Part shown: piece after piece, positions 8,391 through 16,227 of the stretch
Position numbering within the stretch: the first letter of the stretch is position 1
Layout of the letters: each line of letters starts with the position of its first letter
Assembly (NCBI RefSeq): GCF_019222765.1
Contig: NZ_CP078145.1
Span: forward strand, 4,154,001-4,218,000
DNA: 64,000 nucleotides
From: Nocardia iowensis
GTDB lineage: Bacteria; Actinomycetota; Actinomycetes; Mycobacteriales; Mycobacteriaceae
Direction of reading: 5' to 3'
Notes under the pieces: model-generated
Databases searched by the model: none
Seen by the model: the letters and a program-made list of their open reading frames with translations, nothing else
What the model was told of the DNA's origin: nothing
Made by a program: the position numbers and the translations under genes

Positions 8391-8881
8391 GCGTCGAGCA
8401 CCTCGACCCGTCGCCGCACCACCGGCGGCTCGGTCGACCACGGGAAGTTGATCCAGCGATCGGTGTGCTTCCAGACGTATTCGCAGTCCACCTCCGAGCG
8501 CGGCTTCTGATAGACCACCGCACAGCGCACCTCGGCGACGTGGTGCTCACAGAAGTCGCGCACCAGCTTGAGGGTGGCGCCGGTATCGGCGACATCGTCG
8601 GCGACCAGGACGGTGGCGCCCGCCAGGTCCACCGCCTGCGGCACCGGCGGCAACATCACCGGCATGTCGAGGCGCTGGTCGATGCCGGTGTAGAACTCGA
8701 CATTCATCACGTGCAGGTTCTTCACGTCCAGCGCGTAACCGAGCGCGCCCGCCACGAACAACCCGCCACGGGCGATCGACAGGATCAGATCGGGCTCGAA
8801 CCCGTCGTCCGCGATCGTGGTCGCCAACTCCCGACTCGCCGATCCGAACAATTCCCAGGTCAGCACTTCCCGATCCGCCAT
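8387..8881 (-). CDS. phosphoribosyltransferase (type I, purine-type)
   Basis: A 164-residue protein with the PRPP-binding loop VLVADDVADTGATLKLV near residue 95, the signature of type I phosphoribosyltransferases. Early motifs (PDLILSIARGGLFVAGAL) match the pyrophosphate loop of xanthine/hypoxanthine-type enzymes. It probably salvages a purine base using PRPP in the cytosol; the base cannot be told. The ATG at 8881 is preceded by a GGAGAGAGG stretch. The frame can be extended to 9199, but that part has no motif or coding bias. Convergent with the MarR gene. Confidence 0.82.
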   Translation of the reverse strand: MADREVLTWELFGSASRELATTIADDGFEPDLILSIARGGLFVAGALGYALDVKNLHVMNVEFYTGIDQRLDMPVMLPPVPQAVDLAGATVLVADDVADTGATLKLVRDFCEHHVAEVRCAVVYQKPRSEVDCEYVWKHTDRWINFPWSTEPPVVRRRVEVLDA

Positions 8882-9255
8882 GGACCCTCTCTCCCTCGAT
8901 TGCGACTGCGCACAGAGCATACGAGTAGCCGGCGCTGTGCCCGCCCTCACGTGCCAGATCGACATCGTGCAGCGAGGTCGGGGTCCGCCGAGCACATATT
9001 CCCAAGGACGAGTCGAAGCAAACCCGAATAACTCGTGGGTGCCATTAGCCGCGATCGCATTTGGCAGAGTTTCTTTCCGGCTTTTCGGTGTGGGCGCGAC
9101 ACCCGGTGTGAAATCGAACAATGCGTCCCGCCATTCCGCTACGGTCGCGTTATCGCCTGTTACCTCGAACCAGTTCGGCCGCGTCGAACCGCACCGCAAC
9201 GGTGCCTGCGCGTACTGCGGCCAATGGACCGAAACCGAACAGAATGGGGATTGTC
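8882..9255. other. 374-base divergent intergenic region
   Basis: It lies between the divergent starts of the phosphoribosyltransferase (8881) and a secreted protein (9256). Open frames in it lack motifs and ribosome sites. It should hold both promoters; no clear palindrome was found. Confidence 0.5.
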
Positions 9256-9606
9256 ATGCGTATTAATCCGGCCCGGATCGCCGCCCTCGCAATCATCTTC
9301 GTTTCGGCGGCGGCCGGTCTGACCCTCGCCTCTGTCGCCAACGCCGACGAGCCATGGATCTACGTCTGTGACGACATCGAGGAGCCCGAGGAGGTCGGCG
9401 CGAAAGGCGCGGGGAACTGTCAGGCGCACAATGGCGCGCCCGACGCGGGGCCGATAAAGCAGAAATTCAAGCTCCACCAGCGGGGCGTCGAGCCGAAGCC
9501 CGGGATTGTCGCCGTCTGTGAAGGCGAGTCCGGGGACGCCTTCGGTGCAGCGTCCCTTCCGGAAAAAGTCGATGGATTCGGTTGCTACGTCTATGAAATG
9601 CGCTGA
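9256..9606 (+). CDS. small secreted four-cysteine protein
   Basis: An ATG at 9256 follows GGGGA (9246-9250) and gives 116 residues. The start MRINPARIAALAIIFVSAAA, with a cut after SVANA (about residue 31), is a typical Sec signal. The mature part of about 85 residues has four Cys (IYVCDD, GNCQAH, AVCEGE, FGCYVY), enough for two disulfides. The family is not recognised. It is flanked by genes on the other strand and is probably transcribed alone. Confidence 0.7.
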   Translation: MRINPARIAALAIIFVSAAAGLTLASVANADEPWIYVCDDIEEPEEVGAKGAGNCQAHNGAPDAGPIKQKFKLHQRGVEPKPGIVAVCEGESGDAFGAASLPEKVDGFGCYVYEMR

Positions 9607-9619
9607 TATCCGAGCTTGC

Positions 9620-9964
9620 TCAGCGCTTCCATGAGTCCTTGAAGCTCCGTATCGCACCAATTCCGGAAGCGGACAGATCGGGCCACGGCGGTCGGCGGAA
9701 AATCGCGAGCGTGAAGATCACCGCCGCCGCCAACCCGATGAACTCGCCGAACAACGCCAACCGGTTGGTATCGACCGCGGCCTCCCAGTGCACCTTGCCG
9801 TCGTTGATAACGAAGATCCCCAACGGCGACGCCGCGAACGGCCCACCTCCGGCCCTGGTGACCGTAATGATGGTGGACCCATCAGCGGTCTCGAACGGTT
9901 CCCCGAAGACGCGCAAGCTGCCCACGTCCGGCCCGATCCGTCGCACACCTCTACCGATAGTCAT
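9620..9964 (-). CDS. GerW/YtfJ-like protein with C-terminal membrane helix
   Basis: A 114-residue protein. Residues 19-60 (VFGEPFETADGSTIITVTRA, then SPLGIFVINDGKVHW) follow the pattern of the GerW (YtfJ) family, which has a 'GEP-x-E-x-x-DG-x-TII' start. Residues 72-90 are a single membrane helix followed by a basic end. In Bacillus this family works in spore germination; in actinomycetes that do not form endospores its job is not known. The ATG at 9964 follows a GGGAG site. Confidence 0.65.
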   Translation of the reverse strand: MTIGRGVRRIGPDVGSLRVFGEPFETADGSTIITVTRAGGGPFAASPLGIFVINDGKVHWEAAVDTNRLALFGEFIGLAAAVIFTLAIFRRPPWPDLSASGIGAIRSFKDSWKR

Positions 9965-10018
9965 GCTCCCCGCTCCCTCTACCCGCCCACTGGCCTACAC
10001 CGTACCGCCGAAGGTCGG

Positions 10019-10074
10019 CGAACGGGACATGGTTGTGGCGAAACGCGAGTAGCGCCACGGTGATGTCCCGTTCG
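10019..10074. repeat. GGGAC palindromic repeat, copy 1
   Basis: CGAACGGGACAT (10019-10030) and ATGTCCCGTTCG (10063-10074) are perfect 12-base inverted arms. Inside, GTGGCG (10035-10040) pairs with CGCCAC (10053-10058), leaving a 12-base loop. The element lies just after the aspS2 stop and may act as a terminator. Related copies lie at 40688-40892 and 52088-52139. Confidence 0.7.
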
Positions 10075-10081
10075 ATGAGCT

Positions 10082-11374
10082 TCAGGGCCGGAGGCGGTGG
10101 AGGTCTCGAGGGAAGAGGGTGGCTTGGCGGATGTTGTCGGCTTCGGTCAGGCGGGCGACCCAGCGTTCCAGGCCGATGGCGAAGCCGCCGTGGGGTGGCA
10201 TGCCGTGGCGCATGGCCTCGAGGTAGGGGGCGTATTCGGCGGGGTCTTCGCCGCGGGCCGCCAGTGCCGCGAGGTAGTCGGCGTGGTTGTGCAGGCGCTG
10301 GCCGCCGGTGACGAGTTCCAGGCCGCGGAAGAGGAGATCGAAGGAGTTCGTCCAGCGTGGGTCGCTTGGTTGCGGGTGCGTATAGAAGGGACGTTTCGCC
10401 GCCGGATAGCCCTCTACCGCAAGGAAATCCGAGTCGAACCGCGACTTCGCCCAGGCGCCGAGGAAGCGTTCGTGCTCGGGCGTGAGGTCGGGTTCGGTCG
10501 GTGCCGCGCCGACGAGTTCGATGGCTTCCCGAAAGTGGATGATCGGGATCTGCTCCGGTATCGACGGCAGCTGCGCGCCAACGGTTTCCACTGCGGCTCC
10601 GGCCTTTTCGTTGATCGTGTCGACCATCGCGGCGAGCGCGTCACGCAGTTGCGCGAGCACATCGCGATGGTCGCGGATGAAGCCGAATTCGACGTCAAGG
10701 GACACATATTCGGCAAGGTGCCGGGCGGTGTCGTGGGGTTCGGCGCGAAAGACCGGGCCGACTTCGTAGACCCGCTCGAAAACGCCGGTGAGGATCTGCT
10801 TGTACAGCTGCGGTGACTGGGCGAGGTACGCGGTCGCACCGAAGTAGTCCAGCGGGAACACGTTCGCGCCGGATTCGGTGGACTGGCCGACGATCTTGGG
10901 CGTCGTGACTTCGGTGAAGCCCGCGCTGTCCAGGTGGCGGCGGAAGCCGGTCATCGAGGCGGCAGCGATCTTCCACACCGCCTGGCGGGTGGGGTGGCGC
11001 CAGGTGATTGCGGCATGGTCGAGTGCGGTGGGCAGGGTGACGCCGAGTCCAGGGCGCCACAGCTCGATGGGTGGTGGTTCGGACGGTGCGGTCAGCGGCT
11101 GCACCGTCGGATCGATGATTTCGACGCCGCCGGGTGCCTTTTCGCTGCCGATCGGCGTACCGGTCACGCGGACGACGGTTTCCTCCGGAAGTGTCGAAAC
11201 CTGTTCGCGGACAAGGGGATCGGTGACCACTACCTGAGCGAGACCGGATCTGTCGCGTATCACGACGAACGTGACGGTCGCGAGTTGTCTGCGCCGGTGT
11301 ATCCATCCCTCGACGGTCACCGATCCGGTCCGCGTTCGAGTCGCCGGTAGGGCTGAACACAGTGTGCGTGACAT
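10082..11374 (-). CDS. aspS2: archaeal-type (non-discriminating) aspartyl-tRNA synthetase
   Basis: A 430-residue class II synthetase, short because it lacks the insertion domain of ordinary bacterial AspRS (about 590 residues). It has an N-terminal OB fold (VTVEGWIHRRRQ), motif 2 (VFRAEPHDTARHLAEY) and motif 3 (GGFAIGLERWV). Residue 26 is His, the residue linked in archaeal work with charging both tRNA-Asp and tRNA-Asn. Such enzymes make Asp-tRNA(Asn) for amidation by GatCAB. The ATG at 11374 is chosen over 11440 because GGAGGTG ends 6 bases before it and is part of a T-box leader. Asn supply is the likely role. Confidence 0.9.
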   Translation of the reverse strand: MSRTLCSALPATRTRTGSVTVEGWIHRRRQLATVTFVVIRDRSGLAQVVVTDPLVREQVSTLPEETVVRVTGTPIGSEKAPGGVEIIDPTVQPLTAPSEPPPIELWRPGLGVTLPTALDHAAITWRHPTRQAVWKIAAASMTGFRRHLDSAGFTEVTTPKIVGQSTESGANVFPLDYFGATAYLAQSPQLYKQILTGVFERVYEVGPVFRAEPHDTARHLAEYVSLDVEFGFIRDHRDVLAQLRDALAAMVDTINEKAGAAVETVGAQLPSIPEQIPIIHFREAIELVGAAPTEPDLTPEHERFLGAWAKSRFDSDFLAVEGYPAAKRPFYTHPQPSDPRWTNSFDLLFRGLELVTGGQRLHNHADYLAALAARGEDPAEYAPYLEAMRHGMPPHGGFAIGLERWVARLTEADNIRQATLFPRDLHRLRP

Positions 11375-11536
11375 CAGTTTCACCTCCTGGTTGCTATCCC
11401 CGGGAGGTGTGGGCGATCGGGTCCGTCGCGGTGCCACCACACCTTCGCAGCGCGATGCTCGCTGCCTCTACTGGTCGATTTCTCAGTCGGTGACCGGCCG
11501 ACGCGGCTCGGAGTTCGTCACGCTCGTCGTCGCCAC
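11375..11536 (-). promoter_or_regulatory. translational T-box riboswitch of aspS2, probably tRNA-Asn
   Basis: The leader reads TGGCACCGCG (11436-11427), the T-box core; its variable base C fits a tRNA with G73, as in tRNA-Asn and tRNA-Asp. Around it GGTGTGG (11443-11437) pairs with CCACACC (11412-11406). The overlapping CACCTCC (11409-11403) is the exact complement of the aspS2 ribosome site GGAGGTG (11387-11381). The two helices exclude each other, so uncharged tRNA should free the ribosome site. Upstream, GTGAC/GTCAC (11521-11517, 11494-11490) encloses a loop with AAC (11515-11513), a likely Asn specifier, capped by CCGA/TCGG. A -10-like TACGAT lies at 11548-11543. Confidence 0.88.
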
Positions 11537-11589
11537 GCTTTTATCGTAACTGGTTGAATCGACGACGCCAGCGATTAATGCCGTGCGCC

Positions 11590-12327
11590 CTACGGGCGGC
11601 TTTCCGCCCCGTGCACTGTCGACATGGCGGTGACGAGTCCGTTCTCGTCGAACGCGATAGTGACTTCGACACCCGGGCCCGCGAGGAAGAGTTTCGAGCT
11701 GTCCTCATTGAAGGTCGGGTTCAGTCCGCGCTGCATCCCGTAGCTGTGTATCGCGCGCTTGTGATCGGGCAGGCCGAGCTGAAAGACGCCATTCAGCACG
11801 TGTGTTGTCCGCGGCAGATCGGGGGCAGGCGGGACGAGGTCGGGGTGCTCGATCAACACCGCGAGCCGCGTACCACCACCGACATCGCAGCTGTACCAGG
11901 TCCAACTGCCGGACACCGCTTTGGCCAGCTCACCCATCAGCCAGGTGACCCGATTCGGCTCGGTCGGCGCACCCGGCAGTTCGGCGAACGCGACCTCGGC
12001 CATGTGCAGCGCCGAAATCCCATGCCGCAGGCCGTAATCCCGGACAGACCGGGCCAACTCGGTGACCTCGGGCGGATACCAATCATTGTTCGCCCAACTC
12101 CACAGCCAACTCTGCGGCCCTGGCGCGGCCGTCCCGAGCACATGGAACCGGGTGCACGACAACGGACGATCCCCGAAGAACTCGAACCGCGGCGGCTCAT
12201 AACTCACCTGCCACCGATGCTCACCCAACACCTCGATGCTGTGCTCCTGATGTTCGAAAGACATTAATGCCGCATCATCGAGCAACTGTTCAACCGTGGG
12301 TGACTCGTCGTGCAGATAACCGTTCAC
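11590..12327 (-). CDS. DUF6882-like protein
   Basis: About 245 residues, soluble, with no signal or membrane segment. The block WLWSWANNDWYPPEV, followed by RDYGLRHGISALHMAEVAFA, recalls the DUF6882 family of actinobacteria, whose function is unknown. The C-terminal half (HSYGMQRGLNPTFNEDSSKL) looks like a second domain. The start is either the GTG at 12327 or a TTG at 12336. Neither has a clean ribosome site; a run of G lies just ahead of the GTG. It stands upstream of the aspS2 leader but has its own 3' end before the T-box promoter. Confidence 0.7.
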   Translation of the reverse strand: MNGYLHDESPTVEQLLDDAALMSFEHQEHSIEVLGEHRWQVSYEPPRFEFFGDRPLSCTRFHVLGTAAPGPQSWLWSWANNDWYPPEVTELARSVRDYGLRHGISALHMAEVAFAELPGAPTEPNRVTWLMGELAKAVSGSWTWYSCDVGGGTRLAVLIEHPDLVPPAPDLPRTTHVLNGVFQLGLPDHKRAIHSYGMQRGLNPTFNEDSSKLFLAGPGVEVTIAFDENGLVTAMSTVHGAESRP

Positions 12328-12417
12328 AACCCCCAATCCTGGTCGATCCCCACACCTCCCACACCCCCCTAGAAATAAGGTCCATTAAGTTCGCGGGGAT
12401 CGGGTAAAGCCCCCGTC

Positions 12418-13893
12418 TCAGATCACGTCGGTCCAGAGACGCAATTCGTCGGCGCGAGGGTTGTGGACGAGCTGGGAGCGCGGGGTGTTGAAAGTCATTA
12501 CCGGTCGGGTGCCGAGGTCATAGGGGGACCAGCATGGGGAGCGGCCGTGAGCGAAATCGACCCAGGTGTGGTGCATTTCGGAGGCGAGGGTTTGCGGTGG
12601 CGTATCCGCACCGGTCATCATCGACGTTCCCTTGGCGGTGAGTGTGTCGAAGACGAAGGGGAGCTCCAGGGCGTGGCAGGAGCGTAGGTCCAGATGCGTT
12701 GTAGGCCACGCGAATTCGTAGACGTGGGCGGTGCCGCCGGTCGCCTCGGCCAAGCGGGCGGCCGGGACGCGGAAAGCCAAGTCGGTGAGGATGACCGCGA
12801 AGAGGTCACCGGGGGTGGCGGCGGGGCGGTTCGCCGCATAGGTGTCGGCGATCCGGGGGTCGAGCCCGCGGGCGGTGAGCTGCTCGGTGAGTGCTTCCGC
12901 GGTGAGGGCGGTGGTGAGTCCGGCGGGGGCGGTGAAGAGGCGGAACTCGTCGGCGGTACTGCCGATGATGAGGGGGATGTCCCGCGCTGCGCCGGCGGCG
13001 ATGGCGTCGATGGGGCGCTCGGTGAGGGTGTGCCCGTCGATGGTGGGCATGAACGCCATGAGGCCGAGGGCCGCGGCGATGATCGATGTGCCCCAGCGGT
13101 CCGGGTTCTGTTGAAGGGTGAAGTCGCGCACCAGGTTACGTTCGGCGTCGAGGAGCGCGGGAATGGCGGCGGTATCTGGACTTGTCTCGAGTCGATTCGC
13201 GAAATCAGCGGCGACCAGGCGGGCGTCTTCAAGGGTGCAGGCGACGGTGCCGCTGCCGCTCTGGATGATCGCGCGCCGGAACAGACCCGTTGCCAAGGGT
13301 GAAGCCAGCAGGGCGGCGACGCTCATCGCGCCCGCGGATTCACCGAAGAGGGTGATCTGGTCGGGGTCGCCGCCGAAAGACGCGATGTTCTCGCGGACCC
13401 AATGCAGGGCGGCGATCTGGTCGAGGAGACCGCGGTTGGGTGGGGTGCCGTCCAGGGCCGCGAATCCGATGGCGCCGAAGCGGTAGTTGATGCTCACCAG
13501 CACGACGCCGTCGCGCGCGAAGGCATGGCCGTCGTAGACCGAGACGGCGTTGGAGCCGATGCGGTAGGCACCGCCGTGGATCCAGACCATGACCGGTAGG
13601 CCCGAGGCGCCGGGGTCGGGAGTCCATACGTTCAGGTTGAGGAATTCCGGGCCGTCGATGATGGGGTTGTGCAGTATCGACCGCAAGGGTTCCGGATACC
13701 CCAATTGTGGTGCGGTCGGGCCGTATCGGGTCGCGTCACGCTCATCATCCCAGCTGGGAGCCGGACCGGGAGCTCGGAACAGTGCGGCACCCGACGGTGC
13801 GGCCGCATACGGGATGCCGAGGAAGGCGCCCACCGACCTGGTGACGGTGCCGCGGACCTTGCCCTGCGGTAGGGCCACTACTGACGCGTGCAT
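12418..13893 (-). CDS. type B carboxylesterase (pNB-esterase-like)
   Basis: A 491-residue alpha/beta hydrolase. The oxyanion motif VWIHGGAYRIGS near residue 100, the nucleophile elbow FGESAGAMSVAA and a later His (RSCHALELPFVF) match the carboxylesterase/cholinesterase family. It should hydrolyse carboxylic esters in the cytosol; no signal peptide is present. The ATG at 13893 follows AGGAG with 5 bases of spacing. Length is normal for bacterial para-nitrobenzyl esterases. It is divergent from an atypical SDR gene across 65 bases. Confidence 0.9.
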   Translation of the reverse strand: MHASVVALPQGKVRGTVTRSVGAFLGIPYAAAPSGAALFRAPGPAPSWDDERDATRYGPTAPQLGYPEPLRSILHNPIIDGPEFLNLNVWTPDPGASGLPVMVWIHGGAYRIGSNAVSVYDGHAFARDGVVLVSINYRFGAIGFAALDGTPPNRGLLDQIAALHWVRENIASFGGDPDQITLFGESAGAMSVAALLASPLATGLFRRAIIQSGSGTVACTLEDARLVAADFANRLETSPDTAAIPALLDAERNLVRDFTLQQNPDRWGTSIIAAALGLMAFMPTIDGHTLTERPIDAIAAGAARDIPLIIGSTADEFRLFTAPAGLTTALTAEALTEQLTARGLDPRIADTYAANRPAATPGDLFAVILTDLAFRVPAARLAEATGGTAHVYEFAWPTTHLDLRSCHALELPFVFDTLTAKGTSMMTGADTPPQTLASEMHHTWVDFAHGRSPCWSPYDLGTRPVMTFNTPRSQLVHNPRADELRLWTDVI

Positions 13894-13958
13894 CCAGGCT
13901 CCTCACCTCGCCGCCGACCCCTTGAACGTCTCACACTCGGATAGCTCACTAGGGTGAA

Positions 13959-14546
13959 ATGGTGCGGATCTTTCTGGCCGGGGCGACCGGCGTCATCGGA
14001 ACACGATTGGTGCCGCTGCTGGTCGGGGCGGGCCACGTGGTCGCGGGGATGACCCGTTCGGCGAGCAAAGCGGAGCAGGTGCGCGCCGCGGGCGCCGAGC
14101 CGGTGGTCTGCGACGTATACGACCTGGACGCGCTGACCGCTGCCGTCGTGGCTTTCCGCCCCGACCTGGTGATGCACCAGCTCACCGACCTGCCCGACGA
14201 CGCCACTCTGCTTCCGGAACTGGCTGGTGCGAATGCGCGCATCCGCACCGAGGGCACCCGCAATCTCGTCGCCGCGGCCCGCGCCGCCGGTGCGAAACGC
14301 TTTCTAGCCCAGAGCATCGCCTGGGAACCGGCAGGCGGGCGCGGTCAGGTCATCCAGGACCACGAAGCCGCCGTCCTCGACATCGATGGCGTGGTCGTGA
14401 AGTACGGCCAGTTCTACGGCCCGGGAACCTATTACGAAGACGAACTCCCGACACATCCGCGCGTCCACGTCGAGGACGCTGCGGCCCAAACGATTCCGCT
14501 GCTGGAGGCATCGAGCGGCGTCGTGATCCTCGCCGACACGGCGTAA
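13959..14546 (+). CDS. atypical SDR / NAD(P)-dependent epimerase-like protein
   Basis: A 195-residue protein with the NAD(P) loop FLAGATGVIGTRLVPLL at its start, a conserved DVYDLDAL strand and RAAGAKRFLAQSIAW. It resembles the extended or atypical SDRs but is shorter than full epimerases (about 300) and lacks a clear YxxxK pair. It could be a compact NAD(P)-binding protein or a shortened relative. An ATG at 13959 follows a weak AGGG. Substrate unknown. It ends 22 bases from the convergent SRPBCC gene. Confidence 0.75.
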   Translation: MVRIFLAGATGVIGTRLVPLLVGAGHVVAGMTRSASKAEQVRAAGAEPVVCDVYDLDALTAAVVAFRPDLVMHQLTDLPDDATLLPELAGANARIRTEGTRNLVAAARAAGAKRFLAQSIAWEPAGGRGQVIQDHEAAVLDIDGVVVKYGQFYGPGTYYEDELPTHPRVHVEDAAAQTIPLLEASSGVVILADTA

Positions 14547-14568
14547 CGAACTCCGCCGCAGCGCAGGA

Positions 14569-15054
14569 TCAGCCCTGCGCCTCAGCGGTTTTGGCGAACA
14601 CCTCGAGAATGGTGCTGTAGCCGCCGCCCTGCTCGACGATGGTGTCGTGCAAGGCCTGGCCTGCCACGAGCCGATCCAAATGGCGGTGCTCGAGGGTAAC
14701 GCTGGTCTGCTCCGGTCCTTCAGCGGTGAAGCGAAACTCGATCTCACTGGCGTGGGCGGGGTCCGGGTCGAACTGCCAGTAGCCATTGATCTGCCAGGTC
14801 ACCAGAATTCGGTTCGGCGGCTCCCACTCCAGCACCCGCCCCCAATCGCATTCACTGCCGTCGACACCGACCTCATACCAGCGCCCGCCGACCTGGGGTT
14901 CGAGAATCGCATCGGCCATCTCGGCTTGCCCGATGTGATAGGCCGACGGCCACCAGCTGCCGAAGGATTCGGTGAAGAACGCGAACGCCTTCTCCACCGA
15001 CATCGCCACGGTCGCTTTGCCTTGCAGTATTGGCAGGGGAGTGGGTGTGCTCAT
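14569..15054 (-). CDS. SRPBCC (AHSA1-like) domain protein
   Basis: A 161-residue helix-grip protein with a hydrophobic cavity: KAFAFFTESFGSWWPSAYHI, VGGRWYEVGVDGSECDWGRV, LEHRHLDRLVAGQ. Its ligand is unknown. It is the stand-alone counterpart of the C-terminal half of the fused protein at 4425-5231, with the same VGG-x-x-Y/I-x-V-DG-x-EC-x-W and LEHRH motifs. Its ATG overlaps the ArsR stop in an ATGA, so it is translated with the regulator and probably controlled by it. Confidence 0.85.
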   Translation of the reverse strand: MSTPTPLPILQGKATVAMSVEKAFAFFTESFGSWWPSAYHIGQAEMADAILEPQVGGRWYEVGVDGSECDWGRVLEWEPPNRILVTWQINGYWQFDPDPAHASEIEFRFTAEGPEQTSVTLEHRHLDRLVAGQALHDTIVEQGGGYSTILEVFAKTAEAQG

Positions 15055-15386
15055 GAATGCTGCTCCTGTTCGGGATCGGTCGCCGCCACGTCGGCGGCCT
15101 TCTGAAAAGCGGTCAACGCGTCATCCCAGATCCGCTGGAAATACGCCTGAATCGCGGCGACACCGTCCGGATTCAGCCGGTAGATGCGCCGCGTGCCTTG
15201 GGCTGTGGCCACGACCAGCCCACCGTCGCGCAGCACCCGCAGATGCTGCGAGACCGCCTGCCGGGTGATCGGCAGCCGCTCGGCCAGCTCACCCACCGAA
15301 CAGGGCTCGCGGGCCAGCAGCTCGAAGATCGCTTGACGGGTCGGATCGCCGAGAATCGCCAGATCGACGTCTTTGAAAGCGGCCAC
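15051..15386 (-). CDS. ArsR-family regulator (SRPBCC partner)
   Basis: A 111-residue winged-helix regulator starting at a GTG (15386): ILGDPTRQAIFELLAREP, VGELAERLPITRQAVSQHLR, wing ATAQGTRRIYRLNPDG. It lacks the Cys clusters of metal-sensing ArsR proteins and belongs to the group paired with AHSA1-like proteins. It is homologous to the first 95 residues of the fusion at 4425-5231. It overlaps its SRPBCC partner by four bases. A palindrome just upstream suggests autoregulation. Confidence 0.87.
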   Translation of the reverse strand: MAAFKDVDLAILGDPTRQAIFELLAREPCSVGELAERLPITRQAVSQHLRVLRDGGLVVATAQGTRRIYRLNPDGVAAIQAYFQRIWDDALTAFQKAADVAATDPEQEQHS

Positions 15387-15392
15387 GTACGT

Positions 15393-15404
15393 AAGTGTGC
15401 ACTT
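15393..15404. promoter_or_regulatory. ArsR operator candidate
   Basis: AAGTG-TG-CACTT is an inverted repeat with five-base arms centred 12 bases upstream of the ArsR GTG. Place and size suit an ArsR dimer site. Confidence 0.4.
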
Positions 15405-15499
15405 TCATAAGGTGGTGTGCAAGGGCAAGCGATGGGTTCCGAGCGTCGCTGGACCCGGTGGCCCACCCGCTACCGTGGCGGCATGCCGATAATGGGGGC

Positions 15500-16180
15500 G
15501 TGAAGAGCGACGAGGCGCCGACGGGTGGCGAAAGTCCAGACCTCGGTGCGGCCCAGCGTGCGCATTGGCAAACCACCTACGACGCTCATCCGGGCATGTA
15601 CGGTGAGCAGCCGTCGGCGCCCGCGACCCAGGCCGCCGCGCTCTTCCGAGCGGCGGGGGTCCAGGACGTGCTCGAACTGGGTGCAGGCCACGGCCGGGAT
15701 GCCCTGCACTTCGCGCGATGCGGATTCACTGTCCACGCAACCGATTTCAGTAGCGCGGGCCTGCGACAGCTGCGAGAACGGGCCGACGCCGAAGGCCTGC
15801 CGGGCGTCACCACCGGGATCGTCGATGTCCGAGACCGACTGCCGCTGTCCGACCAATCCGTCGACGCGGTGTACGCCCACATGCTGCTGTGCATGGCGCT
15901 GTCCACCAAGGAGATCTTCGCTCTCGTCGACGAGATCCGCCGGGTGCTGCGCCAGGGCGGCACCTTGTTCTACACCGTGCGGCACACCGGCGACGCACAC
16001 TACGGCTCCGGAATCGACTGTGGCGACGACATTTTCGAACACGGTGGCTTCGCGGTGCACTTCTTTCCCCTGAGCCTGGTCGACCAGCTCGCGGACGGCT
16101 GGGATCTGCGGCAGGTGGACGAGTTCGAAGAAGGCGAGCTCCCGCGACGGCTGTGGAGCGTCATCCAAACACGCCGCTGA
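15500..16180 (+). CDS. class I SAM-dependent methyltransferase
   Basis: A 226-residue Rossmann-fold methyltransferase. Motif I VLELGAGHGRDALHFA binds SAM; it is followed by the acidic strand VHATDFSSAG, a LPLSDQSVDAVYAHMLL motif and a post-strand RRVLRQGGTLFYTVRH. The order suits the Methyltransf_11 group acting on small molecules; the substrate is unknown. A GTG at 15500 directly after GGGGG is chosen. The frame is open to 15395, but that part overlaps the ArsR promoter. Confidence 0.85.
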   Translation: MKSDEAPTGGESPDLGAAQRAHWQTTYDAHPGMYGEQPSAPATQAAALFRAAGVQDVLELGAGHGRDALHFARCGFTVHATDFSSAGLRQLRERADAEGLPGVTTGIVDVRDRLPLSDQSVDAVYAHMLLCMALSTKEIFALVDEIRRVLRQGGTLFYTVRHTGDAHYGSGIDCGDDIFEHGGFAVHFFPLSLVDQLADGWDLRQVDEFEEGELPRRLWSVIQTRR

Positions 16181-16208
16181 TCCGGCCCGAATGGATCGGG
16201 CCGGATCA
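16178..16208. terminator. bidirectional terminator hairpin
   Basis: TGATCCGGCCCGA (16178-16190) and TCGGGCCGGATCA (16196-16208) are perfect 13-base arms around a five-base loop. The methyltransferase TGA stop is the first codon of the left arm. It lies between two converging genes, so it can end transcription both ways. No T-run follows. Confidence 0.75.
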
Positions 16209-16227
16209 GGGGGTTCGCGGACAGTCG

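Noticed and set aside
10852-10868. GAACACGTTC inside aspS2 as another KstR box
   Set aside because: The flanking fixed T and A are absent and it lies within the coding sequence for NVFPL, far from any promoter.
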